Origin: Planctomycetota bacterium
GTDB taxonomy: Bacteria > Planctomycetota > SZUA-567
Reading direction: 5' to 3'
Length of the DNA stretch: 7,076 nt
NCBI GenBank assembly: GCA_020860865.1
Contig: JAJBTL010000448.1
Span: 1-7,076, forward strand
Positions 1 to 6,889 of the stretch are shown here, piece after piece (the stretch's first letter is position 1; the number at the start of each line of letters is the position of its first letter). Position numbers and translations under genes: made by a program. The notes under the pieces were generated by a model that was not told where the DNA came from, searched no databases, and saw only the letters and a program-made list of their open reading frames with translations.

Positions 1-412
1 TGACTTCCGCGTCCAGTTTCGACGCCGCCGCATTCAACATCAGGAGGCGAAGCGATCCGTCCCACACGGCGATGGCTTCGCCGACCTGGTTGAAAATTTC
101 CTCGAGAATGTCGTGGCGGACATCCTTGGTGGCGTCGCGGAAAACGTAGAGTCGGGTCTTCGGCGGCAATGATTTCGCGGCCGGGACGGGGCAGGGGAGG
201 AGATACTGGTCGAAAGCCGGTTTGCCGATGGTGCCGTCGCCACCGAGAAGAAAGGGCGCGACAACGCGCACGGATTTTCCCCGGAGCGGTTCTTCGGCGT
301 GCAACAGTCTTTCGCCGGAGCGGTTGACTTCAAGTATACGATAGTCATCCGTTGCCAGAATAGCGCCGAGTCCGCAACTGGAAAGCAGTTCCAGCGCATC
401 GCGATAGTCCAT
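1..412 (-). CDS. PAS-domain signalling/regulatory protein, N-terminal part (runs off left edge)
   Basis: The minus-strand frame stays open from an ATG at 412 to the left edge, giving the first 137 codons. Residues about 4-60 (DALELLSSCGLGAILATDD onwards, with ILEVNRSGERLL) look like a PAS sensor fold. RLYVFRDATKDVRHD (about 87-101) resembles the end of one PAS domain and its connecting helix. A second PAS domain begins near 103 (ILEEIFNQVGEAIAVWDGS, then LLMLNAAASKLD) and is cut by the edge. No signal peptide or membrane segment is visible, so it is probably cytoplasmic. Tandem N-terminal PAS domains are common in sigma-54-dependent activators, histidine kinases and diguanylate cyclases; the output domain lies outside the window, so the class is open. 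I chose 412 because AGGGGA lies 5 nt upstream; the alternative in-frame ATG at 439 has no Shine-Dalgarno. A longer overlapping frame (40-492) reads as low-complexity and is rejected. Confidence 0.72.
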   Translation of the reverse strand, partial: MDYRDALELLSSCGLGAILATDDYRILEVNRSGERLLHAEEPLRGKSVRVVAPFLLGGDGTIGKPAFDQYLLPCPVPAAKSLPPKTRLYVFRDATKDVRHDILEEIFNQVGEAIAVWDGSLRLLMLNAAASKLDAEV

Positions 413-417
413 GCCCG

Positions 418-423
418 TCCCCT
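418..423 (-). promoter_or_regulatory. Ribosome binding site of the PAS-domain gene
   Basis: Read on the minus strand the bases are AGGGGA, followed by five bases (CGGGC) and then ATG. This spacing is near ideal. It selects the start at 412 over the in-frame ATG nine codons upstream and over the overlapping frame starting at 492. Confidence 0.6.
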
Positions 424-487
424 GGTTTCGGTTTTGCATAACAACATCAACGGCACGCAGGCGTCGCCGCGCTCACGATTGGGGCGG

Positions 488-502
488 TGCAACGTCGTGC
501 CA
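488..502 (-). promoter_or_regulatory. Sigma-54-like -24/-12 motif with a one-base-short spacer
   Basis: The minus strand reads TGGCACGACGTTGCA. The established sigma-54 consensus is TGGCACG-N4-TTGC(A/T); both half-sites match here, but the spacer is N3, so GG and GC are 9 rather than 10 bases apart. Such a shift usually abolishes sigma-54 activity, so this may be a chance match or a degraded promoter. If used, transcription would start near 478, about 65 nt ahead of the PAS gene. I saw no convincing sigma-70 promoter in the 413-581 gap and no hairpin plus T-run terminator after mfd. Confidence 0.25.
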
Positions 503-581
503 GTAATTCTTGCATGGACATGGTAGAGGACGGTATTTGTTTTGGAAAGAACATAATGGAATCGGTATGAAGGTGGAGCGG

Positions 582-3500
582 TCAGTCTTTCGACTCGATA
601 GGCGGGCCGTCCGGCGCCGGGCCGTCGAACAGTTTGGCCGAACCGGCGCCGAGGTAGGCTTCGGAAACCTCTTTGGCCGCTTCCCAGCCGGCGGTCTGCA
701 GTTTAAGAACGACGCGGCCGCGCGATGTCGCGTTCATCCCGACCCAGGGGAGGTAATAACTCCGGGCCGGATCGCTCTGGACTACCAGGGTCATAAATTC
801 GGAGCGGATGGGGTTGAACGCCGTTTCCGGAATGACGACGCCGACCTGCCCGTCACTCAGGTACGGTTCAATGCCGAGGACGCGAACTCCGCCGTAGGGA
901 TCGGCTGGCTCGTATACCGGCTTCCTGACCGGACTGGCCTTCAGCTTGATCGGTGGGACATCGTCCGACGTGTCCGCTCCGGTCCGCGCGGTTTTGGCCG
1001 GCGCTTTTTTGAACGGCTTCTTAATGGACGCGTCCGGTTTTTTCCCGAGACCGAGGGAAATGATACCCGGCTTCGTGGACGTTCCCGGCATGTGCGCCGC
1101 GAGGCGGATGCCGCCACTGACCGCCTCTTCGCGCTGAGCCAGGAGGGCGCTCCGGAGGCTCGTACTCTTGGCGCCGCTCTTGCCTATCACGCGTTTTTTC
1201 TTTATACCGCCCGTGCCGGCATCGTCCGCTTCTGTCTCGGCCCGGTCATCGTCTGTCGACTTTTTGGACCGGCTGGCAACCCGAGGCGGCGGCGAGGATT
1301 CTTTTTCGTCTTCATCCAGCATGTCGGATGAATAATACTCCATCGGTGACGATTCGGCATCTTGGTCAGCAGTGTCGGCGGATGGTGCCACAGCGCCATC
1401 GTGGTCGACGGAGGCGACTTCTTCATCGAATTCGAGGGGCGTCTCGGCCTTTCTGCCTTTGGCATATTTAGATCGACCGTACTCGATAACGTCACCGACG
1501 TCGGTGTCGCTGCTCGTTTCCAACCCGGCTTCGAGAATGGCAAGTACCTTGTCCGCCATGCCCGACGCGTGATCACCGGCCTCTGTTCCGGAATCGATGC
1601 CGGGGACCTCCACCCGCCACTGATTTTTCCGGAGCGGGGAAATTTTAAGACCGGCATGTCGCAAAAGCATGACGCCGCGCCGGACCGACTTGTCGGTAAA
1701 GCCGACGGCAAGGGCGGAATCAAGCCGGCCGATGGAGGCAAGCCCCACCGCCATCATGCGGATGCGGAGGCGTTGGTCGTCGAAACAACGTTCCACCGGC
1801 CGTGGCAGCGGGCCGTAGCGGTCGCGGGTATAGCGGCGCGTGCTTTCGAGTTCGTCCAGGGAACGGATTCGCGTCAGGCGGCGGTAAAATTCGATGCGCT
1901 GTTGTTCGGACGGGATATACTCCGGCGGTATGAACGCCCGGGTGCCGAGGTCGAGGTCGGCCTCGATATCTTCCGGAACGGTTTCGCCTTTCTGGGCGGC
2001 GACGGCCCGCTCGAGGAGCCGGCAGTAGAGGTCGAACCCGATCATATGAATATGGCCAGACTGTTCGACGCCGAGGAGGTTGCCGGCGCCGCGAATTTCC
2101 AGATCGCGCATGGCGATACGGAATCCGGCGCCAAGTTCGGTATATTCCTGCAATGCCTGGAGGCGCTTCGTCGCCTCCGGGGATATCGGCCGCTTTTCCG
2201 GTACGAGAAAATAGGCATAGGCCTGATGCTTATATCGGCCGACACGGCCGCGCAACTGGTGCAGTTCCGACAAGCCGAAGTGATCCGCCTCGTTCACAAA
2301 GAGGGTGTTGACGCTCGGGATGTCGACGCCGCTTTCGATAATCGTCGTACAGACGAGAACGTCCAGCTTGCCGTCGAGAAAGTTCGACATCACCTCGAGG
2401 AGTTCCCCCTCCGCCATCTGACCGTGGCCAACGCCAAAGCGTGCTTCCGGCACCAGGTGCTGAAGCTGGGCCGCCATTTCATCGATGTTGTGCACGCGGT
2501 TATGGAGAAAGAAACACTGTCCACCGCGAGCCAGTTCGCGAAGAATTGCCCGGCGGACAATATCCTTCGACCAGCGGACGACCATCGTCTTGACGGAATG
2601 CCGTTCCCGTGGCGCCGTGGTTAGGTTGGAAATATCCCGAAGGCCAAGGAGCGACATGTGGAGGGTACGCGGGATCGGCGTCGCCGTCATGGTGAGGATG
2701 TCGACGTCGGCGCGGAAGCGTTTGAGGCGTTCCTTGCTTTCGACCCCGAATTTCTGTTCTTCGTCAATGACGACAAGGCCGAGATTCTTGAAATCGACAT
2801 CGTTCGACAGGATGCGGTGGGTGCCGATGACGACATCGACCTTGCCTTCCCGGACGTTTTCGGCAATCCGCCTTTGTTCCGCCGGCGACCGGAACCGGGT
2901 CAGGCACTCGACCACCACCGGGTAATCCGCCATCCGGCTCGAGAACGTCCGGTAATGCTGTTCCGCCAAAATTGTGGTGGGAACGAGAACCGCGACCTGG
3001 TAGCCGGCATTGACAGCCCGGAAGGCGGCGCGGACCGCCATTTCGGTCTTGCCGAAACCGACGTCGCCGCAGAGCAGCCGCTCCATCGGCGCGGTGGATT
3101 GCTGGTCGTGGCGGATATCCTCGAGGGCGGACAGTTGGTCCGGTGTTTCGTCATACGGGAACGAAAGATCGAATTCTTCAATCAGCTTGTCATCCGGCGG
3201 CAGGGCGATTCCCTGCGAAGCCAAACGCTTCGCCTGGGTGTCAAGAAGGTCCTGGGCGATGTCCCGCACCGCTTTCTCGACAGCCGCCTTTTTCCTGCTC
3301 CAGGCCGACGAACCAAGTTTCGACAACTGCGGCTTGCTTTCGCCGACGCCGATGTAACGTTGCACCAATTCAATATGGGATAGAGGAACGTAAATCCGCG
3401 CATCCTCGGCGAAGCGGAGCGTAAGGAAGTCCTGTTCGGCGCCGTTCGATTCAAGGGTCTGGATGCCTTCGAATTTGGCAATGCCGTTCGCCACATGGAC

Positions 3501-4805
3501 GACGTAATCGCCTTCCCGGAGTTCGGCGAAATCGGCGATGGGAGCGCCGGCAAAGCGTTTCCGCGCCACCCGGACCGGCGAATTCCGGTTGAACAGCTCG
3601 TGATCCGAAACATACCCGATGCCGCCGGATTCGGATTCGTGGACAAAGCCTCTCGACAACCGGCCGAGGACGATGTCCGCCTTCTCAAGAAGGGTAGGGC
3701 GTTTGTCCGCCAGCATCTTCTTGAGCCGCGCCTCTTCGCCGTCGTTATTACAGACGATGGTGAGGTCGACATCCTTATTGACGAGGATGGACAGTTCATT
3801 CACCGCAGTGTCGAAACCGGCGAACAACCGTTCCCAACCGCTGGCGGCGAGATCGATTTCCTCTGGCGCCTCGACCTGGCGCCACGGCGGATCGGGCCAC
3901 GGGTCGTTCTCGAGATCCGGGACCATGGCAAGGGTGTGACTCGATAGTTTCTCCGCCACCGATTCAAACGAAAACAACGGTCCACCGGTAAAGCCGCCGG
4001 CATAGAGCCCGGAGACGCGGGTGATCCGTTCCGGATGCCAGACGATGACGGCGGTGTCGTCCGGAAGATATTCGAGAAGGGAATAATGTGAGCCGTCGAT
4101 GTGGCGAAAGCTGTCCCGGGAAACGTCGACAAGGGTGACGTTGCCGGTAAGGGGCGGCCCGCTTTGTTGGGTGCCGGTGTCGAAAGCGCGGACGGTGTCG
4201 ATTTCGTCGCCAAAGAATTCGATGCGGTACGGGATGTCGCCGAGCAGGGGAAAAACGTCGAGGATGCCGCCACGGCGGGAAAACTGACCAGGCGCGTCGA
4301 CGAGGGAAACCGGCTCCAAACCGCCTTCGACCAGGTGCGCCGTCATCGCTTCCGGCGACACCTCCGTCCCGGCCGAAACGGACAAGCCGCCGGCGCCGAT
4401 GATCTTCGGCGACAACGTCGGCTGAAGGAGGGCGGTGATAGGCGTGACAATCCACTGGGTCCGCACCCGCTCACTGTCCAGGCAGGCGCGGAGTACCGCC
4501 ACCTGGTCGTGGGCGATTTCGACATACGGTTGATCCGTTTCAAACCGCAGGATATCCCAGGCCGGCCAGAACAGGGGGGGCGGAGCATCAACACCAAGGT
4601 AAAACTTGAGATCGGAAAAAATGTCGCCGGCGATTTCCGGATCGGGCGCGACGAGGAGGAGCGGCCGGTGAAACGCTGTCCGCGCCTCGGCGAGGCATTT
4701 AGCCAGGCTCGACCCCTTGGCGCCGTTGATGCGGCTGGCCGGTTGTTCCAGCGCGTGTAGAATGAGTTCGGCCCAGGCGGTGGCGGGCGCGGTTGCGGTG
4801 GTCAT
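582..4805 (-). CDS. mfd: Transcription-repair coupling factor Mfd with a C-terminal extension
   Basis: 1407 aa, against about 1150 for E. coli Mfd. Mfd is a cytoplasmic dsDNA translocase that displaces stalled RNA polymerase and recruits UvrA to start nucleotide excision repair. Domains in order: UvrB-like N-terminus with the UvrA-contacting D2 region (GQFSRRGGILDVFPLLGD, about 173-190); RNA polymerase interaction domain (about 431-488, GDYVVHVANGIAKFEG then IYVPLSHIELVQRY); helicase lobe 1 with Walker A GDVGFGKT (580-587), DEEQ box (681-684) and TATPIPRT (707-714); lobe 2 ending in QLRGRVGR (850-857); translocation motif DLEIRGAGNLLG (901-912); and a D7-type domain to about 1095. Residues about 1115-1300 are an acidic then basic low-complexity linker, and 1301-1407 form an unrecognised compact segment not in canonical Mfd. 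The ATG at 4805 is fixed by an in-frame stop seven codons upstream; GAGGAA lies 14 nt upstream, a long spacing. The gene is divergent from xth. Identity is certain; the role of the extension is unknown. Confidence 0.98.
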   Translation of the reverse strand: MTTATAPATAWAELILHALEQPASRINGAKGSSLAKCLAEARTAFHRPLLLVAPDPEIAGDIFSDLKFYLGVDAPPPLFWPAWDILRFETDQPYVEIAHDQVAVLRACLDSERVRTQWIVTPITALLQPTLSPKIIGAGGLSVSAGTEVSPEAMTAHLVEGGLEPVSLVDAPGQFSRRGGILDVFPLLGDIPYRIEFFGDEIDTVRAFDTGTQQSGPPLTGNVTLVDVSRDSFRHIDGSHYSLLEYLPDDTAVIVWHPERITRVSGLYAGGFTGGPLFSFESVAEKLSSHTLAMVPDLENDPWPDPPWRQVEAPEEIDLAASGWERLFAGFDTAVNELSILVNKDVDLTIVCNNDGEEARLKKMLADKRPTLLEKADIVLGRLSRGFVHESESGGIGYVSDHELFNRNSPVRVARKRFAGAPIADFAELREGDYVVHVANGIAKFEGIQTLESNGAEQDFLTLRFAEDARIYVPLSHIELVQRYIGVGESKPQLSKLGSSAWSRKKAAVEKAVRDIAQDLLDTQAKRLASQGIALPPDDKLIEEFDLSFPYDETPDQLSALEDIRHDQQSTAPMERLLCGDVGFGKTEMAVRAAFRAVNAGYQVAVLVPTTILAEQHYRTFSSRMADYPVVVECLTRFRSPAEQRRIAENVREGKVDVVIGTHRILSNDVDFKNLGLVVIDEEQKFGVESKERLKRFRADVDILTMTATPIPRTLHMSLLGLRDISNLTTAPRERHSVKTMVVRWSKDIVRRAILRELARGGQCFFLHNRVHNIDEMAAQLQHLVPEARFGVGHGQMAEGELLEVMSNFLDGKLDVLVCTTIIESGVDIPSVNTLFVNEADHFGLSELHQLRGRVGRYKHQAYAYFLVPEKRPISPEATKRLQALQEYTELGAGFRIAMRDLEIRGAGNLLGVEQSGHIHMIGFDLYCRLLERAVAAQKGETVPEDIEADLDLGTRAFIPPEYIPSEQQRIEFYRRLTRIRSLDELESTRRYTRDRYGPLPRPVERCFDDQRLRIRMMAVGLASIGRLDSALAVGFTDKSVRRGVMLLRHAGLKISPLRKNQWRVEVPGIDSGTEAGDHASGMADKVLAILEAGLETSSDTDVGDVIEYGRSKYAKGRKAETPLEFDEEVASVDHDGAVAPSADTADQDAESSPMEYYSSDMLDEDEKESSPPPRVASRSKKSTDDDRAETEADDAGTGGIKKKRVIGKSGAKSTSLRSALLAQREEAVSGGIRLAAHMPGTSTKPGIISLGLGKKPDASIKKPFKKAPAKTARTGADTSDDVPPIKLKASPVRKPVYEPADPYGGVRVLGIEPYLSDGQVGVVIPETAFNPIRSEFMTLVVQSDPARSYYLPWVGMNATSRGRVVLKLQTAGWEAAKEVSEAYLGAGSAKLFDGPAPDGPPIESKD

Positions 4806-4912
4806 GCGGTATCGACAGCTTCCTCACGGATGAAATCAAAAACAACCGAAACAGGCGAACCAGCGGTCCACAAACAATATTCGTGGCCGTCAATGGAAAA
4901 ATTTAGTATCAA
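4802..4912 (-). CDS. Possible 36-codon leader ORF overlapping the mfd start
   Basis: A minus-strand frame from a TTG at 4912 ends in a TGA that overlaps the mfd ATG as ATGA, the arrangement typical of translational coupling. The peptide (about FSIDGHEYCLWTAG, then VFDFIREEAVDTA) has mixed, protein-like composition. Against it: only a TTG start is available, no properly spaced Shine-Dalgarno precedes it, and open frames are frequent here by chance. I recognise no family. It may simply be the untranslated leader of mfd. Confidence 0.12.
   Translation of the reverse strand: MILNFSIDGHEYCLWTAGSPVSVVFDFIREEAVDTA
4820..4825 (-). promoter_or_regulatory. Probable ribosome binding site of mfd
   Basis: The minus strand reads GAGGAA, 14 nt before the mfd ATG, which is longer than the usual 5-9 nt. 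It is the only purine-rich Shine-Dalgarno-like stretch near the start. No other in-frame start is possible upstream, because a TGA occurs in frame at 4824-4826. The wide spacing suggests modest translation initiation. Confidence 0.4.
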
Positions 4913-4985
4913 CCCCGGCCGGAAAAAAGACGCTTGTACCGGAACGGGGAATCGCCATACTGGACGGCCCGGACGCTCGGCGCTT

Positions 4986-5014
4986 TTGCGTTCCGGCCGC
5001 CGTTGTAGTATACT
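4986..5014 (+). promoter_or_regulatory. Candidate sigma-70-type promoter of xth
   Basis: TTGCGT (4986-4991), a 17-base spacer, then TATACT (5009-5014), which is five of six bases of the -10 consensus. The start site would fall near 5020, giving a leader of about 43 nt before the xth ATG at 5063. This also argues against the upstream in-frame ATG at 5018 as the xth start, since it would lie at or before the transcript start. Confidence 0.5.
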
Positions 5015-5015
5015 A
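5006..5015. repeat. Perfect 10-bp palindrome TAGTATACTA at the divergent promoter
   Basis: TAGTATACTA equals its own reverse complement, so a TATACT -10-like hexamer is present on both strands (5009-5014 plus, 5007-5012 minus). It sits between the divergent xth and mfd genes. On the minus strand I find no good -35 hexamer at 16-18 nt, so transcription of mfd from here is possible but weakly supported. It could also be a small operator. Confidence 0.35.
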
Positions 5016-5050
5016 TCATGTTCTCGGGCGGAATACTTGTCGGTCCAGAC

Positions 5051-5056
5051 GGAAAG
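5051..5056 (+). promoter_or_regulatory. Ribosome binding site of xth
   Basis: GGAAAG followed by six bases and the ATG at 5063. This supports MRIATFN as the true N-terminus, the usual start of this family, over the ATG 15 codons upstream at 5018. Confidence 0.5.
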
Positions 5057-5062
5057 ATAATT

Positions 5063-5836
5063 ATGCGTATAGCGACCTTCAATTGCAATTCGATTCGTAT
5101 TCGGGCCGAAGCCGTCCTCGCCTGGCTGGCCGAGTACCAACCGGACATCCTCGCCCTCCAGGAAACGAAGGTGATGGACAAGGATTTTCCCGCCGACTGT
5201 TTCCGGGAAGCAGGCTGGCACGTCGCCTTCCGGGGCGAAAAATCCTACAACGGCGTCGCCGTCATCACCCGCTCCGCGCCGGACGAGGTGTCTTTCGGCC
5301 TCCGGGACGACGAAGGCGCGTCCGATACCCGCCTCGTTCGCGTCCGTATTGGCGATTTCCACCTTATCAACACCTATGTGCCGCAGGGACAGTCCCTCCT
5401 CAGTGAAAAATTCCAGTTCAAGCTGGAATGGTTCAGCCGGTTGCGGCGCTATCTGGACAACGGCTTTAACGCCACGGACAAAATCCTCTGGGTCGGCGAT
5501 CTCAATGTGGCGCCGCTCCCTATCGACGTCTACGACTCGAAAGCAATCTGGCCCCATGTCTGCCACAGCCAGCCGGTCATCGACGCCTTCGCTTCCGTAA
5601 CCGGTTTTGGCTTCCATGACATTTTCCGGAAACACCTGCCGGACGCCGGCAACTTCACCTTCTGGGACTACCGCCAGCGCGGTTCCCTCGACCGCAACCG
5701 GGGATGGCGGATTGATCATATCCTCGCCACGGCGCCGCTTGAGAAGACGTCCCAGTCCTGTGCCGTCGATATCGAACCGCGCAAGCGCGACCGGCCATCC
5801 GACCATACTTTTGTCTATGCTGATTTCGCGGTGTAG
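5063..5836 (+). CDS. xth: Exonuclease III family AP endonuclease (Xth/ExoA)
   Basis: 257 aa, a typical full length for the family (E. coli XthA is 268). The enzyme cleaves the backbone 5' of abasic sites in base excision repair and usually has 3'-5' exonuclease and 3'-phosphodiesterase activity; it is Mg-dependent and cytoplasmic. Diagnostic endonuclease/exonuclease/phosphatase-fold motifs are all present: FNCNS (Asn8), LQETK (metal-binding Glu34), YVPQG (Tyr105), GDLNVAP (Asp146, Asn148), FWDYR (200-204), GWRIDHI (Trp215, Asp218) and the C-terminal SDH (Asp247-His248). No catalytic residue appears missing. The start at 5063 has a GGAAAG ribosome binding site and lies about 43 nt downstream of a candidate promoter. 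It is divergent from mfd, and ispA follows in the same direction after 115 bp. Confidence 0.96.
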   Translation: MRIATFNCNSIRIRAEAVLAWLAEYQPDILALQETKVMDKDFPADCFREAGWHVAFRGEKSYNGVAVITRSAPDEVSFGLRDDEGASDTRLVRVRIGDFHLINTYVPQGQSLLSEKFQFKLEWFSRLRRYLDNGFNATDKILWVGDLNVAPLPIDVYDSKAIWPHVCHSQPVIDAFASVTGFGFHDIFRKHLPDAGNFTFWDYRQRGSLDRNRGWRIDHILATAPLEKTSQSCAVDIEPRKRDRPSDHTFVYADFAV

Positions 5837-5892
5837 CCCATCAGCCCGGGCGCTGTGTGACCCGGCCGGCAACGCATGGTGGTTTACGGGTT

Positions 5893-5901
5893 TGGTACAG
5901 T
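5893..5901 (+). promoter_or_regulatory. Weak candidate extended -10 promoter ahead of ispA
   Basis: The bases read TGGTACAGT: an extended -10 TG dinucleotide, one base, then TACAGT (four of six -10 bases). No recognisable -35 lies upstream. It falls in the 115-bp gap between xth and ispA. Just upstream, CCGGG (5846-5850) and CCCGG (5861-5865) could pair as a short stem, but no T-run follows, so I do not call a terminator. ispA may equally be transcribed by readthrough from xth. Confidence 0.2.
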
Positions 5902-5939
5902 CTACGAAGTGGGATGAGGAATGGCGCGCTGCGGCGCCC

Positions 5940-5946
5940 GGGGAGG
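5940..5946 (+). promoter_or_regulatory. Ribosome binding site of ispA
   Basis: GGGGAGG lies five bases before the ATG at 5952. It fixes the start within a much longer open frame that extends upstream through xth to 5607; that upstream part is an out-of-frame shadow of xth. Confidence 0.65.
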
Positions 5947-5951
5947 CAGAA

Positions 5952-6836
5952 ATGGACAGGCTTTTAGCATATATGAAAGAGACGGCCGCCACGGTCGAAC
6001 AGCGGCTCGAGACGATTCTTCCCTATGCCGATCTCCGGCCGGAGAATCTCCACGAAGCCATGCGCTACGCCGTCCTCGGCGGCGGCAAACGGCTCAGGCC
6101 GCTCCTCACCCTCGCCGCCTACGACGCGGCCGGCGGCTCCCCGGACCTCCGGGACCGGGCGCTGGACGGCGGCTGCGCGGTCGAACTGATTCACTGTTAC
6201 AGCCTCGTCCATGACGACCTGCCGGCCATGGACAACGATTCCATGCGCCGGAACCGGCTCACCGTCCACAAGGCGTTCGGGGAGACCCTCGCCATCCTGG
6301 TCGGCGACGCCCTCCAGGCCCTTGGCTTCCGGGTCATGGCCGAAGCCGGCGGACCCATGGCCGGGCACACCGTGACCGAACTCGCCAAGGCCGCCGGTTC
6401 AATCGGCATGGTCGGCGGCCAGGTTCTCGATCTGGAAGGGGAGGGCACAACGCCGACGGTGGAACTGGTTGAACGCATCGACCGGTGGAAAACCGGCGCC
6501 TTGTTCACCGTCGCCTGCCGCATCGGCGCCATCCTTGCCGGCGCCGACGACAAGGCGCTGGCCGGCCTCACCGGCTACGGCGACGCCATCGGTGTTCTTT
6601 ACCAGATTTCCGACGATATCCTCGACTGTACCGCCAACGCGGACAAGCTCGGCAAGACGCCGGGAAAGGATGCCGTTGTCGGCAAACTCACCTATCCCGC
6701 CGCCCTCGGCCTCGACGGCGCCCGGGAAGCCCTCAACGCCAAAAGCATCCAGGCCAAGGACGCGATCAAGGATTTCGGCCGCGAGGCGTTATACCTGCGC
6801 TTGCTTGTCGATTTCCTCATGGACAGGGTAAAGTAG
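5952..6836 (+). CDS. ispA: Polyprenyl diphosphate synthase, farnesyl/geranylgeranyl type (IspA family)
   Basis: 294 aa, the usual length for bacterial farnesyl diphosphate synthase. It condenses isopentenyl diphosphate with allylic diphosphates to build C15 (possibly C20) precursors for undecaprenyl carrier lipid, quinones and other isoprenoids, in the cytoplasm. Family motifs in order: GGGKRLRPLL (43-52, substrate phosphate binding); first aspartate-rich motif LVHDDLPAMDND (85-96), with the two-residue insertion typical of bacterial IspA/GGPPS; RRNRLTVHKAFGE (99-111); GMVGGQVLDL (152-161); KTG (180-182); second aspartate-rich motif YQISDDILD (217-225); and LGKTPGKDAVVGKLTYP (233-249). The set is complete, so the protein should be active. 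Product chain length cannot be read reliably from sequence, so GGPP synthase is the main alternative. It lies downstream of xth on the same strand. I see no xseB or dxs partner, which often accompanies ispA elsewhere. Confidence 0.95.
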   Translation: MDRLLAYMKETAATVEQRLETILPYADLRPENLHEAMRYAVLGGGKRLRPLLTLAAYDAAGGSPDLRDRALDGGCAVELIHCYSLVHDDLPAMDNDSMRRNRLTVHKAFGETLAILVGDALQALGFRVMAEAGGPMAGHTVTELAKAAGSIGMVGGQVLDLEGEGTTPTVELVERIDRWKTGALFTVACRIGAILAGADDKALAGLTGYGDAIGVLYQISDDILDCTANADKLGKTPGKDAVVGKLTYPAALGLDGAREALNAKSIQAKDAIKDFGREALYLRLLVDFLMDRVK

Positions 6837-6840
6837 CACT

Positions 6841-6853
6841 GACCGGAGCGGTC
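6841..6853 (+). repeat. Small inverted repeat just after ispA
   Basis: GACCG and CGGTC flank a GAG loop, four bases after the ispA stop. A five-pair GC-rich stem could form in the RNA, but the downstream bases are C-rich rather than T-rich, so it does not qualify as an intrinsic terminator. It might slow 3' exonucleases. Chance occurrence in GC-rich DNA is plausible. Confidence 0.2.
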
Positions 6854-6889
6854 CCCCGATGGTCCGCCGTTCTTGACCGTGGCGATTCC

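Noticed and set aside
40..492. A 150-codon minus-strand frame overlapping the PAS gene.
   Set aside because: Its translation is rich in Ser, Arg, Pro and Thr with no domain. The neighbouring frame from 412 has a Shine-Dalgarno and clear PAS sequence.
510..4760. A chain of long plus-strand open frames (510-1331, 1362-2624, 2658-3383, 3495-3947, 4101-4760) opposite mfd.
   Set aside because: All are in one register, exactly codon-aligned with mfd on the opposite strand. A stop there requires a TTA, CTA or TCA codon in mfd, and these are rare in this high-GC gene. The translations show no protein family.
5018..5062. Earlier ATG for xth at 5018, adding 15 residues.
   Set aside because: It has no Shine-Dalgarno and lies at the predicted transcript start. 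The family usually begins directly with the M.IATFN motif found at 5063.
5607..5951. Extension of the ispA frame upstream to 5607.
   Set aside because: It overlaps xth out of frame and reads as low-complexity. The ribosome binding site at 5940-5946 and the IspA family length place the start at 5952.
4802..5992. A 396-codon minus-strand open frame opposite xth and running through the intergenic region.
   Set aside because: Its register is codon-aligned with xth on the opposite strand, so rare-codon avoidance keeps it open. xth has every catalytic motif and a ribosome binding site. Only its last 36 codons, outside xth, are kept as a low-confidence micro-ORF.
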